Assembly: GCF_000800455.1 (NCBI RefSeq) | Contig: NZ_CP007456.1 | Span: forward strand, 806,001 to 870,000 | DNA: 64,000 nucleotides | Direction: 5' to 3' | DNA from: Bifidobacterium catenulatum PV20-2 | GTDB taxonomy: Bacteria; Actinomycetota; Actinomycetes; Actinomycetales; Bifidobacteriaceae | Shown here: positions 1 through 8,935 of the stretch, one piece after another | Layout of the letters: each line of letters starts with the position of its first letter | Numbering within the stretch: position 1 is the stretch's first letter | Program-made: the position numbers and the translations under genes | The notes under the pieces: generated by a model | The model's database searches: none | The model's input: only the letters and a program-made list of their open reading frames with translations | What the model was told of the DNA's origin: nothing

Positions 1-1270
1 CTACGATGACCCTCAGGCGAATGGCATGGCTGGATTCGCCGGAAGGTGTCATTCCCGGATTGATTCGTTCCACGGGAGGCACTTCGATTTGAATGTCGAT
101 GCGGTCGAGGATCGGCCCGGACAGTCGGCTGAAGTATTTGATACGGTCTTTTTCCTTGCAGGTGCAGCGTTCGCCGTTGCCGTAGGCGTAACCGCAGGGG
201 CAGGGATTGGCCGCCATGATCAGTTGGAATCTCGCTGGATAGTAGGTGGTGCCTTTCGCACGCGATATTGCCACGTACCCGGATTCCAAGGGTTCGCGCA
301 ATGTTTGTAGGGTGCGTGCCGAGAATTCGGGCGCCTCGTCCATGAACAGAATGCCCCGGTGCGCCCGTGTGATCGCGCCTGGCTGCGCCAACCCTGCGCC
401 ACCGCCGACCAGGGACGCGGTGGATGCGGTATGGTGCGGCGCTTCGAATGGTGGAATGTCGCTGATGCCATAGCTGGGCAATGTGCCGCATAGGGAGCGG
501 ATTGATGCGACTTCCAGCTGTTCCGATTCGCTTAACGGGCTCATAATGCCGGGAATGCGCGAAGCAAGCATGGTTTTTCCGGTACCGGGAGGGCCGGTCA
601 TCATCAGATGGTGTCCACCTGCGGCCGCCACCTCCAACGCCCATTTGGCCGTTTCCTGCCCCATGACCTCATTCATGTCTCCCGGGGAAGGGTATATCGA
701 CATGGCGGCGTCGTTGGGGTTCACGTCCCTGATCCGGTCGGGAATCTCGTACTTCGCGGTGCCTCCCATCAGTTCGATCAATTCGCCCACGTGGCGTACG
801 CCGATGGCGTTGACGTCGGGCACGAGGGCGGCTTCGTCCAGATTGGCATGCGGCACGATCACTTTGCAGACGCCCTGATCGCGTGCGTGCAGCAGAATCG
901 GCAGTAGTCCGTTGATGGGAAGCACCGTGCCGTCGAGATTCACTTCCCCGAGCACGACAGTGTCTTTCAGGCAATCGTGGGGTATCGTTCCGGATGCGCT
1001 GAACACGCTCGCTGCTATCGCCAGATCATGAGAGGAACCGCGTTTGGGCATGGATGCCGGCGAAAGATTGACCGTGACCCGTGTCTCTGGCCATTTTGCG
1101 CCGCTGGCTTGGCATGCGGATTTGACACGTTCCCTCGCTTCGGAAAGCGAGGTGTCGGGAAGTCCGATGATGGAGAAGTAAGGAAGTCCGGGGGAGACGA
1201 ACGCCTGGATTTGGATGATGAAGGCTTTCAATCCGATTAGTCCCACGGAAAGTGCGCTGCCGATGGCCAT
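1..1270 (-). CDS. comM: ComM/YifB family AAA ATPase (partial, C-terminus off window)
   Basis: The reverse strand is open from an ATG at 1270 to the window edge, giving about 423 residues of a family usually near 510, so roughly the last 90 residues are missing. The N-terminal ChlI-type domain begins [18 protein letters not shown] Walker A motif TGPPGTGKTM lies near residue 220 and is followed by ILFMDEAPEF (Walker B) and a Cys-rich NPCPCGY segment typical of the Mg-chelatase-like ComM/YifB proteins. ComM homologues are helicases that promote branch migration of integrating DNA during transformation; whether that role holds here is inferred. The start overlaps the stop of the upstream yraN-type gene (TGATG), so the two are translationally coupled. 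Confidence 0.9.
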   Translation of the reverse strand, partial: MAIGSALSVGLIGLKAFIIQIQAFVSPGLPYFSIIGLPDTSLSEARERVKSACQASGAKWPETRVTVNLSPASMPKRGSSHDLAIAASVFSASGTIPHDCLKDTVVLGEVNLDGTVLPINGLLPILLHARDQGVCKVIVPHANLDEAALVPDVNAIGVRHVGELIELMGGTAKYEIPDRIRDVNPNDAAMSIYPSPGDMNEVMGQETAKWALEVAAAGGHHLMMTGPPGTGKTMLASRIPGIMSPLSESEQLEVASIRSLCGTLPSYGISDIPPFEAPHHTASTASLVGGGAGLAQPGAITRAHRGILFMDEAPEFSARTLQTLREPLESGYVAISRAKGTTYYPARFQLIMAANPCPCGYAYGNGERCTCKEKDRIKYFSRLSGPILDRIDIQIEVPPVERINPGMTPSGESSHAIRLRVIV

Positions 1271-1722
1271 CAGAACGCTCCTTCAATATGGTGCACAAGC
1301 GGCTTGCCGTCACGTACGATGACGGTGATGACGTCGAAGCGTACGCCGTTGTGTGGTGTGCGATGGTCGCTGTCCGACAGCCACTGCACGGCCGCGTGGC
1401 GCAGGTTGATCTGCTTGGATGACGTCACGGCTTCCTGCGGAGTGCCATAGCGGAGCGTCCGCCTGGTTTTGACTTCGACGAAGACGATGATTCCCGCATC
1501 GTCGCGTGAGACGATGTCGAGTTCGCCATACCGGCAGTGCCAATTGCGGTCGAGCGTCTGCCAGCCCTGGCTTTCCAGCCATGCGGCCGCATACTGTTCG
1601 CCAAGTTCGCCGAGCTGCCGTGCGCACAGAGTGCCATCATGCAATCGCTGTGCGATGGAATCAAGAAGCTGTTCCGAACGCTGCGTTGCGATCGGAACGT
1701 CATATGTTGTGTTGCCGTTCAT
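1270..1722 (-). CDS. YraN/UPF0102 family endonuclease-like protein
   Basis: 150 residues. The C-terminal two thirds hold the UPF0102 core: [12 protein letters not shown], then VFVEVKTRR, which supplies the D and E-x-K residues of a PD-(D/E)xK nuclease-like fold. The N-terminus (about 35 residues before [18 protein letters not shown]) is an extension over the minimal family. yraN and comM/yifB are neighbours in many actinobacteria, which supports the call. The biochemical role of the family is not firmly known; a nuclease linked to DNA processing is inferred. Confidence 0.85.
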   Translation of the reverse strand: MNGNTTYDVPIATQRSEQLLDSIAQRLHDGTLCARQLGELGEQYAAAWLESQGWQTLDRNWHCRYGELDIVSRDDAGIIVFVEVKTRRTLRYGTPQEAVTSSKQINLRHAAVQWLSDSDHRTPHNGVRFDVITVIVRDGKPLVHHIEGAF

Positions 1723-1772
1723 GGTTCAAGTCCAGCAGAAAGAATCGGTGTGAAGCAAGCGTGAACGGCGAA

Positions 1773-1838
1773 TGTGGATAAAGGATGCGGTTTCGGGCGT
1801 GTTTGGGATAGTCGGTGGATAACTTGCCGTTATCCACA
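1773..1838. promoter_or_regulatory. Cluster of DnaA-box-like sites in intergenic DNA
   Basis: Within 66 bp there is TGTGGATAA (1773-1781, the reverse complement of TTATCCACA), GGTGGATAA (1814-1822, one mismatch) and TTATCCACA (1830-1838). The last two form a perfect 9-bp inverted repeat, GTGGATAAC/GTTATCCAC, around a 5-nt loop. TTATCCACA is the classical high-affinity DnaA box. No dnaA, dnaN or AT-rich unwinding region is seen, so this is not presented as an origin. Confidence 0.5.
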
Positions 1839-1878
1839 TTGCTCCACGGGACCAATGGCTGTGGAACGCCCGAAACCG
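1788..1878. terminator. Long inverted repeat between convergent flanks of yraN and pdxK-like genes
   Basis: CGGTTTCGGGCGT at 1788-1800 is perfectly repeated in inverse at 1866-1878 (13-bp arms). The arms enclose the DnaA-box hairpin. There is no U-tract on either side, so a terminator role is possible but not proven; it lies just beyond the stop of the kinase gene at 1895. Confidence 0.4.
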
Positions 1879-1894
1879 TATATGATCGGAATGC

Positions 1895-2770
1895 TCAGTG
1901 ACGGACCAGCTGCGTCAGCTCGTCAAGATTCAGTTCAAAGCTCACGCCACGTTCATCATGATGCGGCTGATACTGCGTGTTTTCCATGGCATGACGCACG
2001 AACTCGCCTGCGATATGTGCCGATTCGGCTAACGGCCTGCCCGCCATCAGCGCACCACAGAGTGCGGAAGCGAACGCGTCGCCGGTACCATGCGTCATGA
2101 ACGGCAGCTTGCTGTGCGCAAGCTCCTGCTTGCCAGAAGCCCCCGAAGCAGCTGAGGCAACATAATTGCGAATCGTGCCATCGTCATGATCGATGCCTTT
2201 CAAAACCACGTTTTTCGCACCCAAATCAAGCAATGCGTCAATCATGTCATTTACTTCGGCATCGCTCAGATCGCGCCCTGGGTATGTGCGTTTCGTCAAT
2301 ATGGATGCTTCCGTCAAATTCGGCATCAGCACGTCGGCGCCATCCACCAGCGTGCCCATAGCTTCGCAGAGTTCCGGCGTGTATGTGGCGTAGATTTCGC
2401 CTCCATCTCCCATTACCGGATCCACCAAACGCAAGGCATGCGGATATTGCGAATACAGGCGTTTGATAATCGCAACCTGTTCGGCGGAGCCAAGAAAACC
2501 GGAATACACGCCGTCCAAATCGACGTTCTCCTTACGCCATGCGTCCAGATAGCCGTCCAAAATCTCAGTCGTATCGTGGAAGGTGAATACGCTGTAGCGC
2601 GTGTGTGCCGAAAACAGCGCGGTCGGCACCGGGCACACGTCGCACCCGGCCGCCGACAGGATCGGAATGGCCGCCGTCAGCGAGCAATTGCCGTATCCGC
2701 ACATGTCATGCACCGCCGCAACGCGCGGAACATAATGCGGGTCGCGATCATACAGAATCACGTCATCCAT
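1895..2770 (-). CDS. pdxY: Pyridoxine/pyridoxal/pyridoxamine kinase (PfkB superfamily)
   Basis: 291 residues of a ribokinase-fold vitamin B6 kinase that phosphorylates B6 vitamers with ATP in the cytoplasm. The N-terminus carries VAAVHDMCGYGNCSLTAAIP followed by PVPTALFSAHT, the B6-contacting signature of PdxK/PdxY. DPVMGDGGEIY (phosphate/Mg region) lies in the middle and HGTGDAFASAL, with the catalytic Asp, near the C-terminus. Length matches the family. It stands alone and diverges from the sulfhydrylase gene. PdxY versus PdxK cannot be separated by eye, so the symbol is provisional. Confidence 0.85.
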   Translation of the reverse strand: MDDVILYDRDPHYVPRVAAVHDMCGYGNCSLTAAIPILSAAGCDVCPVPTALFSAHTRYSVFTFHDTTEILDGYLDAWRKENVDLDGVYSGFLGSAEQVAIIKRLYSQYPHALRLVDPVMGDGGEIYATYTPELCEAMGTLVDGADVLMPNLTEASILTKRTYPGRDLSDAEVNDMIDALLDLGAKNVVLKGIDHDDGTIRNYVASAASGASGKQELAHSKLPFMTHGTGDAFASALCGALMAGRPLAESAHIAGEFVRHAMENTQYQPHHDERGVSFELNLDELTQLVRH

Positions 2771-3100
2771 GTTGAAACCCTCTCTTGCGATTGTCTGACC
2801 ACGACTTTAGCCGCCCGTCTGACTTCGGAGACTCGATGCTTCGCACGGTGTTTCACCGCAGTGCCGTTTGCCGGCGTGTCGCAGTTTTCCAGATGGTTGT
2901 CAGAACGGTTTTGTAGAGCTTGAATGGCAATGATTCCAACGGTTTATAAAGGGATATAGGCAAGTGCGATAACGTTTGGCTTGCATTGCGGAGCGCGGCC
3001 GGATTATTGTCACTACCAACACCTGACCAGCCGCCACACACGGCAAGGCGGGTGGCCAGCAAGACAGGCAACGAACCATTCCACACAAGGAGCAGAAACC
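2771..3100. promoter_or_regulatory. Divergent intergenic region upstream of metY-like gene
   Basis: 330 bp without a gene between two divergent starts. A possible sigma70 promoter reading rightward is TTGAAT (2920-2925) with TATAAA (2945-2950), spacing 19. The mRNA would then have a leader of about 145 nt before the start at 3101. I could not fold a recognisable SAM or T-box riboswitch in it. The ribosome site AAGGAGC lies at 3087-3093. Confidence 0.3.
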
Positions 3101-4414
3101 ATGGCAGATTCCAAGAACTACCGCTTCGAAACCCTGCAGCTTCACGTCGGCCAGGAGCAGGCCGATCCGGCAACCGATTCCCGCGCGGTGCCGATCTACC
3201 AGACCACCAGCTACGTGTTCCATAATTTCGACCACGCCGAGGCCCGTTTCGGACTGGCTGATCCAGGCAACATCTACGGCCGCCTGACCAACTCCACCCA
3301 AAGCGTGTTCGAAGACCGCATCGCAGCCCTCGAAGGCGGCACCGCAGGTCTGGCCGTCGCATCCGGCGCAGCCGCGGTCGAATACGCGGTGCGCAACATT
3401 ACCCAGTCCGGCGATCACATCGTCGCCGCCAAGAACATATACGGTGGCACCTTCAACCTGCTGCGTCACACCCTGCCGCGTGACGGCATCACCACCACCT
3501 TCGTCTCCGCCGAGAATCCGCAGGAGTTCGAGGACGCCATCCAGGAGAACACCAAGCTCGTCTACTTCGAGACCTTCGGCAATCCGAACGCCGACCTGCC
3601 AGACTTCGAAGCCATCACCGCCATCGCCCACAAGCATCATCTGCCGGTGATCGTCGACAACACCTTCGCCACCCCGTACCTGTTCCGCCCGCTGGAGCAT
3701 GGCGCTGATGTCGTGGTCGAATCCGCAACCAAGTTCATTGGCGGCCACGGCACCACCCTCGGCGGTGTGATCGTTGAAGGCGGCAATTTCAACTGGGCCG
3801 AAGTGCCGGGCAAGTTCCCGACCCTGACCGAGCCGGATCCGTCCTATCACGGATTGAACTTCTACGAGGCTCTGGGCGGCTCCGCGTTCGTGACCCGCAT
3901 CCGCGCCATCCTGCTGCGCGACACCGGTGCCACCCTGTCTCCGTTCGCCGCATTCCTGCTGCTGCAGGGCACCGAAACCCTGTCGTTGCGTGTCGAACGC
4001 CATGTTGAGAACGCGCTGAAGGTCATCGACTATCTGAAGACCGTTCCGGAAGTCGAGTCCATCTCCCACCCGTCCATCGAAGGCCGCAAGGACAACGAGC
4101 TGTACAAGAAGTACTTCCCGAATGGCGGCGGCTCCATCTTCACCTTCGACATCAAGGGCGGCAAGGACGCGGCACGCGTGTTCATCGACAACCTGCACCT
4201 GTTCAGCCTGTTGGCCAACGTGGCCGACGCCAAGAGCCTCGTGATCCACCCGGCCTCCACCACGCACTCTCAGGAGACAGTGGAGGAGCTCGAGGACCAG
4301 GGCATTCACCAGGGCACCATTCGTCTGTCCATCGGCACCGAGAACATCGAAGACATCCTCGACGATCTCAAGGGTGGTTTCGCGGCTCTGCGTGAATCTG
4401 GTCTTGCCAAGTGA
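3101..4414 (+). CDS. metY: O-acetylhomoserine sulfhydrylase (Cys/Met metabolism PLP enzyme)
   Basis: 437 residues from the ATG behind AAGGAGC; an upstream in-frame opening from 2981 lacks a ribosome site. The protein belongs to the Cys/Met PLP-dependent family: [11 protein letters not shown] at the N-terminus, [25 protein letters not shown], and the PLP lysine in [10 protein letters not shown]. Both the length and the [14 protein letters not shown] insertion fit MetY (homocysteine or cysteine formation from O-acetylated substrate plus sulfide) better than the shorter cystathionine enzymes. Monocistronic, with a strong terminator downstream. Confidence 0.92.
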   Translation: MADSKNYRFETLQLHVGQEQADPATDSRAVPIYQTTSYVFHNFDHAEARFGLADPGNIYGRLTNSTQSVFEDRIAALEGGTAGLAVASGAAAVEYAVRNITQSGDHIVAAKNIYGGTFNLLRHTLPRDGITTTFVSAENPQEFEDAIQENTKLVYFETFGNPNADLPDFEAITAIAHKHHLPVIVDNTFATPYLFRPLEHGADVVVESATKFIGGHGTTLGGVIVEGGNFNWAEVPGKFPTLTEPDPSYHGLNFYEALGGSAFVTRIRAILLRDTGATLSPFAAFLLLQGTETLSLRVERHVENALKVIDYLKTVPEVESISHPSIEGRKDNELYKKYFPNGGGSIFTFDIKGGKDAARVFIDNLHLFSLLANVADAKSLVIHPASTTHSQETVEELEDQGIHQGTIRLSIGTENIEDILDDLKGGFAALRESGLAK

Positions 4415-4454
4415 AATGCATCGGATCGGCGGAATAGCGCCATCCTAAACAAAT

Positions 4455-4503
4455 GAAACGGTCTGCGACATCGAAAAGAAGGGGTGGTGTCGCAGACCGT
4501 TTC
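4455..4503 (+). terminator. Rho-independent terminator after metY
   Basis: Perfect 16-bp stem: 4455-4470 pairs with 4488-4503 (GAAACGGTCTGCGACA and its complement) around a 17-nt loop. The A-rich and T-rich flanks are short. Confidence 0.8.
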
Positions 4504-4592
4504 GTCGTATCTGCAAACGATGTCATCTCAATGTATTACAGCTGGTATAGAATCTGCGGTTGTTACGAAAAGCAATATCTCAATTCTTTTCT

Positions 4593-4621
4593 TTGAAAGA
4601 AAAAACATTAGATTCTTTCAA
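4593..4621 (+). promoter_or_regulatory. Small hairpin in the AT-rich leader of the ECF S-component gene
   Basis: TTGAAAGAA (4593-4601) and TTCTTTCAA (4613-4621) form a perfect 9-bp stem with an 11-nt loop. It sits in a markedly AT-rich leader of about 170 nt before the start at 4674. It has no U-tract. It might be a regulator binding site (for example for the AsnC-type gene at the end of the cluster) or an RNA hairpin. No TPP or other known riboswitch was recognised. Confidence 0.3.
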
Positions 4622-4673
4622 AAATACAAGCATTACCGATGATATTGAGAATAACGTAAAGAGAGAAGAGATC

Positions 4674-5225
4674 ATGGCTCAAGAAGTCAAGAACGATATC
4701 AAAAAGGCGTTGCATGTCAACACCATTCCGCTAATCGCCATTATGACCGCGGTCACCACGGTGCTGACCATGCTCGTGAAGATCCCGACACCGATCCGTG
4801 GCTACCTCAACCTGTCCGACACCATGATCTATTTCAGCGCGTATGCGTTCGGACCATGGGTGGGCGGCGTTATCGGCGGTCTTGGCCCGGCGTTGAGCGA
4901 TCTGATTTCCGGTTATCCGCAGTGGGCCATCTTCACGTTCATCATCGATGGCCTGCAGGCCGTGCTCGTGGGCCTGCTCGTCAAGAAATTCAATCCGGCG
5001 AACATCATTATCGGCTCGGTGATCGCAGGCGTATGGAAGGTGTTCGGCTATTTCATCGCAGGCGGAATCCTTTCCGGATTTGGCCCGGCGTTGGGTGAGA
5101 TCGCGGGCAACTCCTTCCAGATGGCGGTGGGTCTGATTGTGGGCTTCGCGCTGTTCACCGCCGTTCGTCAGGCCTATCCGCCGCTGGTACGTTTGGGCAA
5201 CCTCGGTATTAAGGCGGGGGAGTGA
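4674..5225 (+). CDS. ECF transporter S component, substrate unknown
   Basis: 183 residues, nearly all hydrophobic, with about six membrane segments. The pattern YLNLSDTMIYFSAYAFGPWVG, then GGLGPALSDLISGYPQWA, is typical of the broad ECF_trnsprt S-component family that binds vitamins or their precursors. I chose the ATG at 4674 behind AGAGAAGAG; the upstream in-frame TTG at 4560 would add an unlikely 38-residue polar leader. The A and T components follow, so this is a dedicated (group I-like) ECF importer. The sequence is not the CbiM/NikM type, so nickel or cobalt is unlikely even though a urease cluster lies nearby. Confidence 0.85.
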   Translation: MAQEVKNDIKKALHVNTIPLIAIMTAVTTVLTMLVKIPTPIRGYLNLSDTMIYFSAYAFGPWVGGVIGGLGPALSDLISGYPQWAIFTFIIDGLQAVLVGLLVKKFNPANIIIGSVIAGVWKVFGYFIAGGILSGFGPALGEIAGNSFQMAVGLIVGFALFTAVRQAYPPLVRLGNLGIKAGE

Positions 5226-5250
5226 TACATTAATATCATGTGAAGGCAGG

Positions 5251-5291
5251 CCCGTGGATTTGCCGATGAAAGGCGATTCCACGGGTTTTAT
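5251..5291 (+). terminator. Terminator between ECF S and A genes
   Basis: CCCGTGGA (5251-5258) pairs with TCCACGGG (5278-5285) and is followed by TTTTATT. Lying inside the operon, it would lower expression of the ATPase/T genes relative to the S component, giving unequal stoichiometry. Confidence 0.7.
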
Positions 5292-5348
5292 TGTGAAATG
5301 CGGTTGCCGGCTGCGGAAAAAAATGCGTGAAAGCACGGGGTGGGCGTC

Positions 5349-6956
5349 ATGATTACGGTTCGCGACTTAGGATGGAAGTACGCGCCACTGACCGACGGGG
5401 GCAAGCCGGTGGAAAGTCTCAAGCGCGTCAGCTTCGACATCCGGTCCGGCTCCTTCGTCGGCATCATCGGACCGACCGGAGCTGGCAAATCCACGCTATG
5501 CATGGCATTGGCCGGCATCATTCCGAACCTGGCCGACGGCACTATGAGCGGTGTCGTGGAAGTTAACGGCATGAATACGAGCAGGCACTCCGTCTCGGCA
5601 CTGTCGGAGCGCGTCGGCTACGTGCAACAGGATCCGGAGGCGCAGCTGTTCTGCTCGAGTGTCGAGGATGAGATCGCTTTCCCGCTGGAAAACCGCGGAG
5701 TAGCCCCAAACATCATCGACAAGCAGATCGACATCATGCTTGACTTGGTCGGCATGGCCGGATACCGCAAACGTGTACCGACCAGCCTGTCGGGAGGCCA
5801 GATGCAGCGCGTGGCCATCGCCGCCGCGCTCGCGGCGGAACCCGATGTGCTTATTCTTGACGAACCCACCGCGGCCCTCGACCCCGAAGGCAAGCAGGAA
5901 GTGTTCGACGTGCTCGAACGCATTCGCCAGACCCGTTCCATGACGGTGATCATGGCCGAGCAGGATACCGAACACATCGCCTACTGGGCCGATCAGGTGC
6001 TGTTCATGGTCAACGGTGAAGTGGTGCGCAATGGAGACGCCAGCCTATTTACCCGGGAACGCGGACTGTTGGAATCCTCCGGCGTGCGGGTGAGTGACGG
6101 ACCGTCCCCTGTCATCAAGGCGTTGCCGGTAAGGAATGACGGCAAACCGAAGCATGCGATCATCAGTCTGGACCATGTGACGCACCGCTATGGACAGGGC
6201 GGCAATGCGTCTCCCGCACTGGACGACGTCAGCCTGGATATCGAACAGGGCGCCTTCGTAGGGCTTATCGGGCGCAACGGGTCAGGCAAAACCACGCTCG
6301 CCAAGCATCTGAACGGGCTGATTCAACCCACGCAAGGAATCGTGAATGTGGATGGGCTCGACGTATCGAAGCATAGCGTGGGTGAAATGGCCGCGCACGT
6401 CGGATTCGTATTCCAAAATCCCGACCATCAGATCTTCTGTTCCAGCACCAAAGAGGAGATCGCGTTCGGTCCGACCGCGCTCGGACTTGACACGGCCACC
6501 GTGTTCAAACGTGTCGACGAAATGATGACATTGTTCGACCTGCACCGGTATGAGGACGTTTCGCCGGCTACGCTCGGCTACGGCGAACGACGTGCGGTGG
6601 CATTGTCTTCGGTGATCGCCATGCGCACGCCAATACTCGTCCTCGACGAACCTACGGCGGGTCTCGACCATCGTCTCGCATCACGATTCCTTGGAGCCGT
6701 GGAAAAACTCAACCGGCGTGGCGTCACCGTCATCATGATCAGCCATGACATGCGTGCCGTATATCGGTATTGCACGCACGTGCTCGAATTGGAAGACGGT
6801 CATGTCGTGCAATATGGACCGATCGACAAATCGCAGAAAGCGCAACAATCGTCCGCGCGACAGGCGCGGCAGCCGCACAAGGCGCGCGGTCCGGTATCAG
6901 CGACCCACGTATTGTTGAAAATCGCCAAGGATGAATGCGACAAGGAGGAACGCTGA
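5349..6956 (+). CDS. ECF transporter energizing ATPase, two fused ATP-binding domains
   Basis: 535 residues with two ABC domains in one chain (EcfA-EcfA' or YkoD-like). Domain 1: Walker A GPTGAGKST (about residue 45), signature LSGGQMQRVAIA, Walker B LILDEPTAALD. Domain 2: Walker A GRNGSGKTT (about 310), Walker B LVLDEPTAGLD. The second signature reads ATLGYGERRAVAL instead of LSGGQ, so only one canonical composite site may remain. I chose the ATG at 5349 because GGGGTGGG lies 6 nt upstream; GTG at 5340 is the alternative. The stop overlaps the T-component start (TGATG). Confidence 0.92.
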   Translation: MITVRDLGWKYAPLTDGGKPVESLKRVSFDIRSGSFVGIIGPTGAGKSTLCMALAGIIPNLADGTMSGVVEVNGMNTSRHSVSALSERVGYVQQDPEAQLFCSSVEDEIAFPLENRGVAPNIIDKQIDIMLDLVGMAGYRKRVPTSLSGGQMQRVAIAAALAAEPDVLILDEPTAALDPEGKQEVFDVLERIRQTRSMTVIMAEQDTEHIAYWADQVLFMVNGEVVRNGDASLFTRERGLLESSGVRVSDGPSPVIKALPVRNDGKPKHAIISLDHVTHRYGQGGNASPALDDVSLDIEQGAFVGLIGRNGSGKTTLAKHLNGLIQPTQGIVNVDGLDVSKHSVGEMAAHVGFVFQNPDHQIFCSSTKEEIAFGPTALGLDTATVFKRVDEMMTLFDLHRYEDVSPATLGYGERRAVALSSVIAMRTPILVLDEPTAGLDHRLASRFLGAVEKLNRRGVTVIMISHDMRAVYRYCTHVLELEDGHVVQYGPIDKSQKAQQSSARQARQPHKARGPVSATHVLLKIAKDECDKEER

Positions 6957-7774
6957 TGGATGCCGACCTGTATGTGCCAGGCGACGGATGGTTGCATCGC
7001 ACCGATCCGCGCGTCAAATTCCTCATCTCCATCGTCATGCTGGCCCTTTGCCTCGTATGGCGTAACTGGGCGTTCATCCTCGGCATCCTCATTCTCGAAC
7101 ATGTGATGCTCGCCACCGACTGTGTGCCCGCCGAACGCATTGGATGGGTATGGAAGATCCTCGCCGTGCTCATCGTGTTCATCGTGGTGCTTTGGCCGGT
7201 CTTCGACCAGAGTGGAACGCACGTGCTCTGGCAGTGGGGATGGCTGCGTCTCACGCAGGAGAACCTGCTCATGGCGGCGGTGATGGGTCTGCGCATTCCA
7301 GCGCTCGGCTTTGCATGCTTCATCACGCTGTTCACCACCAGCCAGACCAAACTGGTTCGTGGCCTTACCTCGCTCGGTGTGCCCTACAAGGCCGGGCTTA
7401 CCTTGGCAACCGCATTACGGTATATTCCCGTGTTCTTCTCCATCTTCCAATCCGTGTCCGAAGCGCAGCGTGCTCGAGGGCTTGATCTGAGCGGCAAAGT
7501 CAATGCGGCAGGTAAAAAACGTAACATATTAGTGCGTCTCGTAGACCGGTTCAAATCGTATCTGCCAATCATCATTGCCGTATTGATCCGCGCCTACAAA
7601 ATGAGCCAAAGCGTGGGCTGGGCCATGGAATCGCGCGGACTCAACCTGAATCGGAACGGCGTGAAACGCACATATCGGGTCAACCTTACGATGAGAATTG
7701 CCGACTGGATTATTCTCGTGATTACCATCGCCGCCACCGCAGGCAGCGTGTGGTTGATGACATGGCTGTCATAG
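6956..7774 (+). CDS. ecfT: ECF transporter transmembrane T component (CbiQ/EcfT family)
   Basis: 272 residues with clustered N-terminal and C-terminal membrane segments. The family hallmarks are present: N-terminal DPRVKFLISI, and two coupling-helix Ala-Arg-Gly-type motifs, SEAQRARGLDLSG and WAMESRGLN, which dock onto the ATPase domains. Start ATG at 6956 behind AAGGAGG, overlapping the ATPase stop. It couples ATP hydrolysis in the upstream protein to toppling of the S component. Confidence 0.9.
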   Translation: MDADLYVPGDGWLHRTDPRVKFLISIVMLALCLVWRNWAFILGILILEHVMLATDCVPAERIGWVWKILAVLIVFIVVLWPVFDQSGTHVLWQWGWLRLTQENLLMAAVMGLRIPALGFACFITLFTTSQTKLVRGLTSLGVPYKAGLTLATALRYIPVFFSIFQSVSEAQRARGLDLSGKVNAAGKKRNILVRLVDRFKSYLPIIIAVLIRAYKMSQSVGWAMESRGLNLNRNGVKRTYRVNLTMRIADWIILVITIAATAGSVWLMTWLS

Positions 7775-7783
7775 GGAGGCGTG

Positions 7784-8803
7784 ATGACGCAGGATGAAGG
7801 GCGTACCACAATCACCGCACGTGATTTGAAGGTGGTCTCGGCACTGCAATGCAACGGACGCATGACCATGCAGGCGCTTGCCGATAAAATCGGCATTTCC
7901 GTATATGCGGCGACGGAAAGCTACAAACGGCTCACCGATGCGGGCATCATGACCATTGTGCCCGTATGCAATCCGTTGAGTCTCGGAAATTACAGTCAGG
8001 TGCTTGTGGGACTGCGCATCAACGGCAATCGCAACGAGGCGCTCGCCATGCTCAAAGCCATGCCTCAGGTCACCTATGTGGTCTGCGCGCTGGGCGATGC
8101 CGACATCATCGCCGAAGCTGTGGTGTATTCAGCCGAAGGTATGGACCATTTCCTGAAGTACGATTTGCGCGCACTGCCCGGATTGACCCGTCTGCAAGTG
8201 TTCTCCTGCGGTCGATTGGTGCTTGACGACCATAATGTCAGCGTGGTCAACCGTCTGCTGGCCGAACGCGGCGAAACTGGGTTCATGACCAAACGTGAGG
8301 CCAGCGTCGGCACCGATATTCCCGTGCATCGGTTGGACGCGCGATTCGTGCACACGTTCAACGAATTGCAGAAAGACGGCAGGGCAAGCTACGCCATGCT
8401 AGGGGAGCATCTTGGTGTGACGCACACCGCGATTCGTGGGCGCGTCAAAAAACTGGAGGATTCCGGTGTGATGCGCATTATGGCCACGGTCAGCCCCATG
8501 CGTTTAGGCGGATTCCGCCAAGCGTTTCTCGGCATCGGTGTGAGGCCTCCGTATCGGCTCGACATCGAACAGTTGTTAGCGATCGACGAGGTGACATATG
8601 CGATGAGCGGAGTCGGTTTGAATGGCGCCGACTATCTCATCGAAATCATCGCCGGAGATGACGAGGACTTATGGCGTGTGGTGGATGAGTCCATCCGTTC
8701 GCTGCCAGGCGTGGATCAGACATGGTGGGCTTCCACCGTCAGTGTGGAAAAAGAGTCGTACTGGCTCGAACCTCCGCAGGATGGTGTACTCCTCGACGAT
8801 TGA
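7784..8803 (+). CDS. Transcriptional regulator with two tandem AsnC/Lrp-like units
   Basis: 339 residues. Each half has a winged HTH followed by an RAM-like ligand-sensing part. First HTH: LKVVSALQCNGRMTMQALAD; second: ARFVHTFNELQKDGRASYAM with LGVTHTAIRGRVKKLEDSG. Ordinary Lrp proteins have one unit of about 150 residues, so this is an internal duplication. It starts about 10 nt after the T-component gene behind GGGAGG (GTG 7781 or ATG 7784). It is probably the local regulator of the ECF operon, responding to the imported compound; this is inferred from position only. Confidence 0.85.
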   Translation: MTQDEGRTTITARDLKVVSALQCNGRMTMQALADKIGISVYAATESYKRLTDAGIMTIVPVCNPLSLGNYSQVLVGLRINGNRNEALAMLKAMPQVTYVVCALGDADIIAEAVVYSAEGMDHFLKYDLRALPGLTRLQVFSCGRLVLDDHNVSVVNRLLAERGETGFMTKREASVGTDIPVHRLDARFVHTFNELQKDGRASYAMLGEHLGVTHTAIRGRVKKLEDSGVMRIMATVSPMRLGGFRQAFLGIGVRPPYRLDIEQLLAIDEVTYAMSGVGLNGADYLIEIIAGDDEDLWRVVDESIRSLPGVDQTWWASTVSVEKESYWLEPPQDGVLLDD

Positions 8804-8935
8804 TAAATCAATGGCATGGGGCGTCTCATTTTTGCTCATTCTCAAGGATGAGATGATAATTCAGACCAACGCATGATATTGGAATCAGCTGTTTTTCCGT
8901 AATTTTGGAGGTAATCCAAAGAAAGGAATGACAGC

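Noticed and set aside
1773..1878. Replication origin
   Set aside because: DnaA boxes occur, but there are only three, there is no AT-rich unwinding element, and no dnaA/dnaN gene is adjacent.
2900..4309. 469-codon minus-strand open frame opposite metY
   Set aside because: Antisense shadow of a clear PLP enzyme gene; composition is biased and no domain is recognisable.
4504..4673. Possible TPP or other riboswitch before the ECF S gene
   Set aside because: No conserved TPP or other recognisable core was found; only an AT-rich leader and a 9-bp hairpin.
4674..7774. Nickel/cobalt ECF importer serving the urease
   Set aside because: The S component lacks the CbiM/NikM N-terminal histidine motif and resembles vitamin-type S components.
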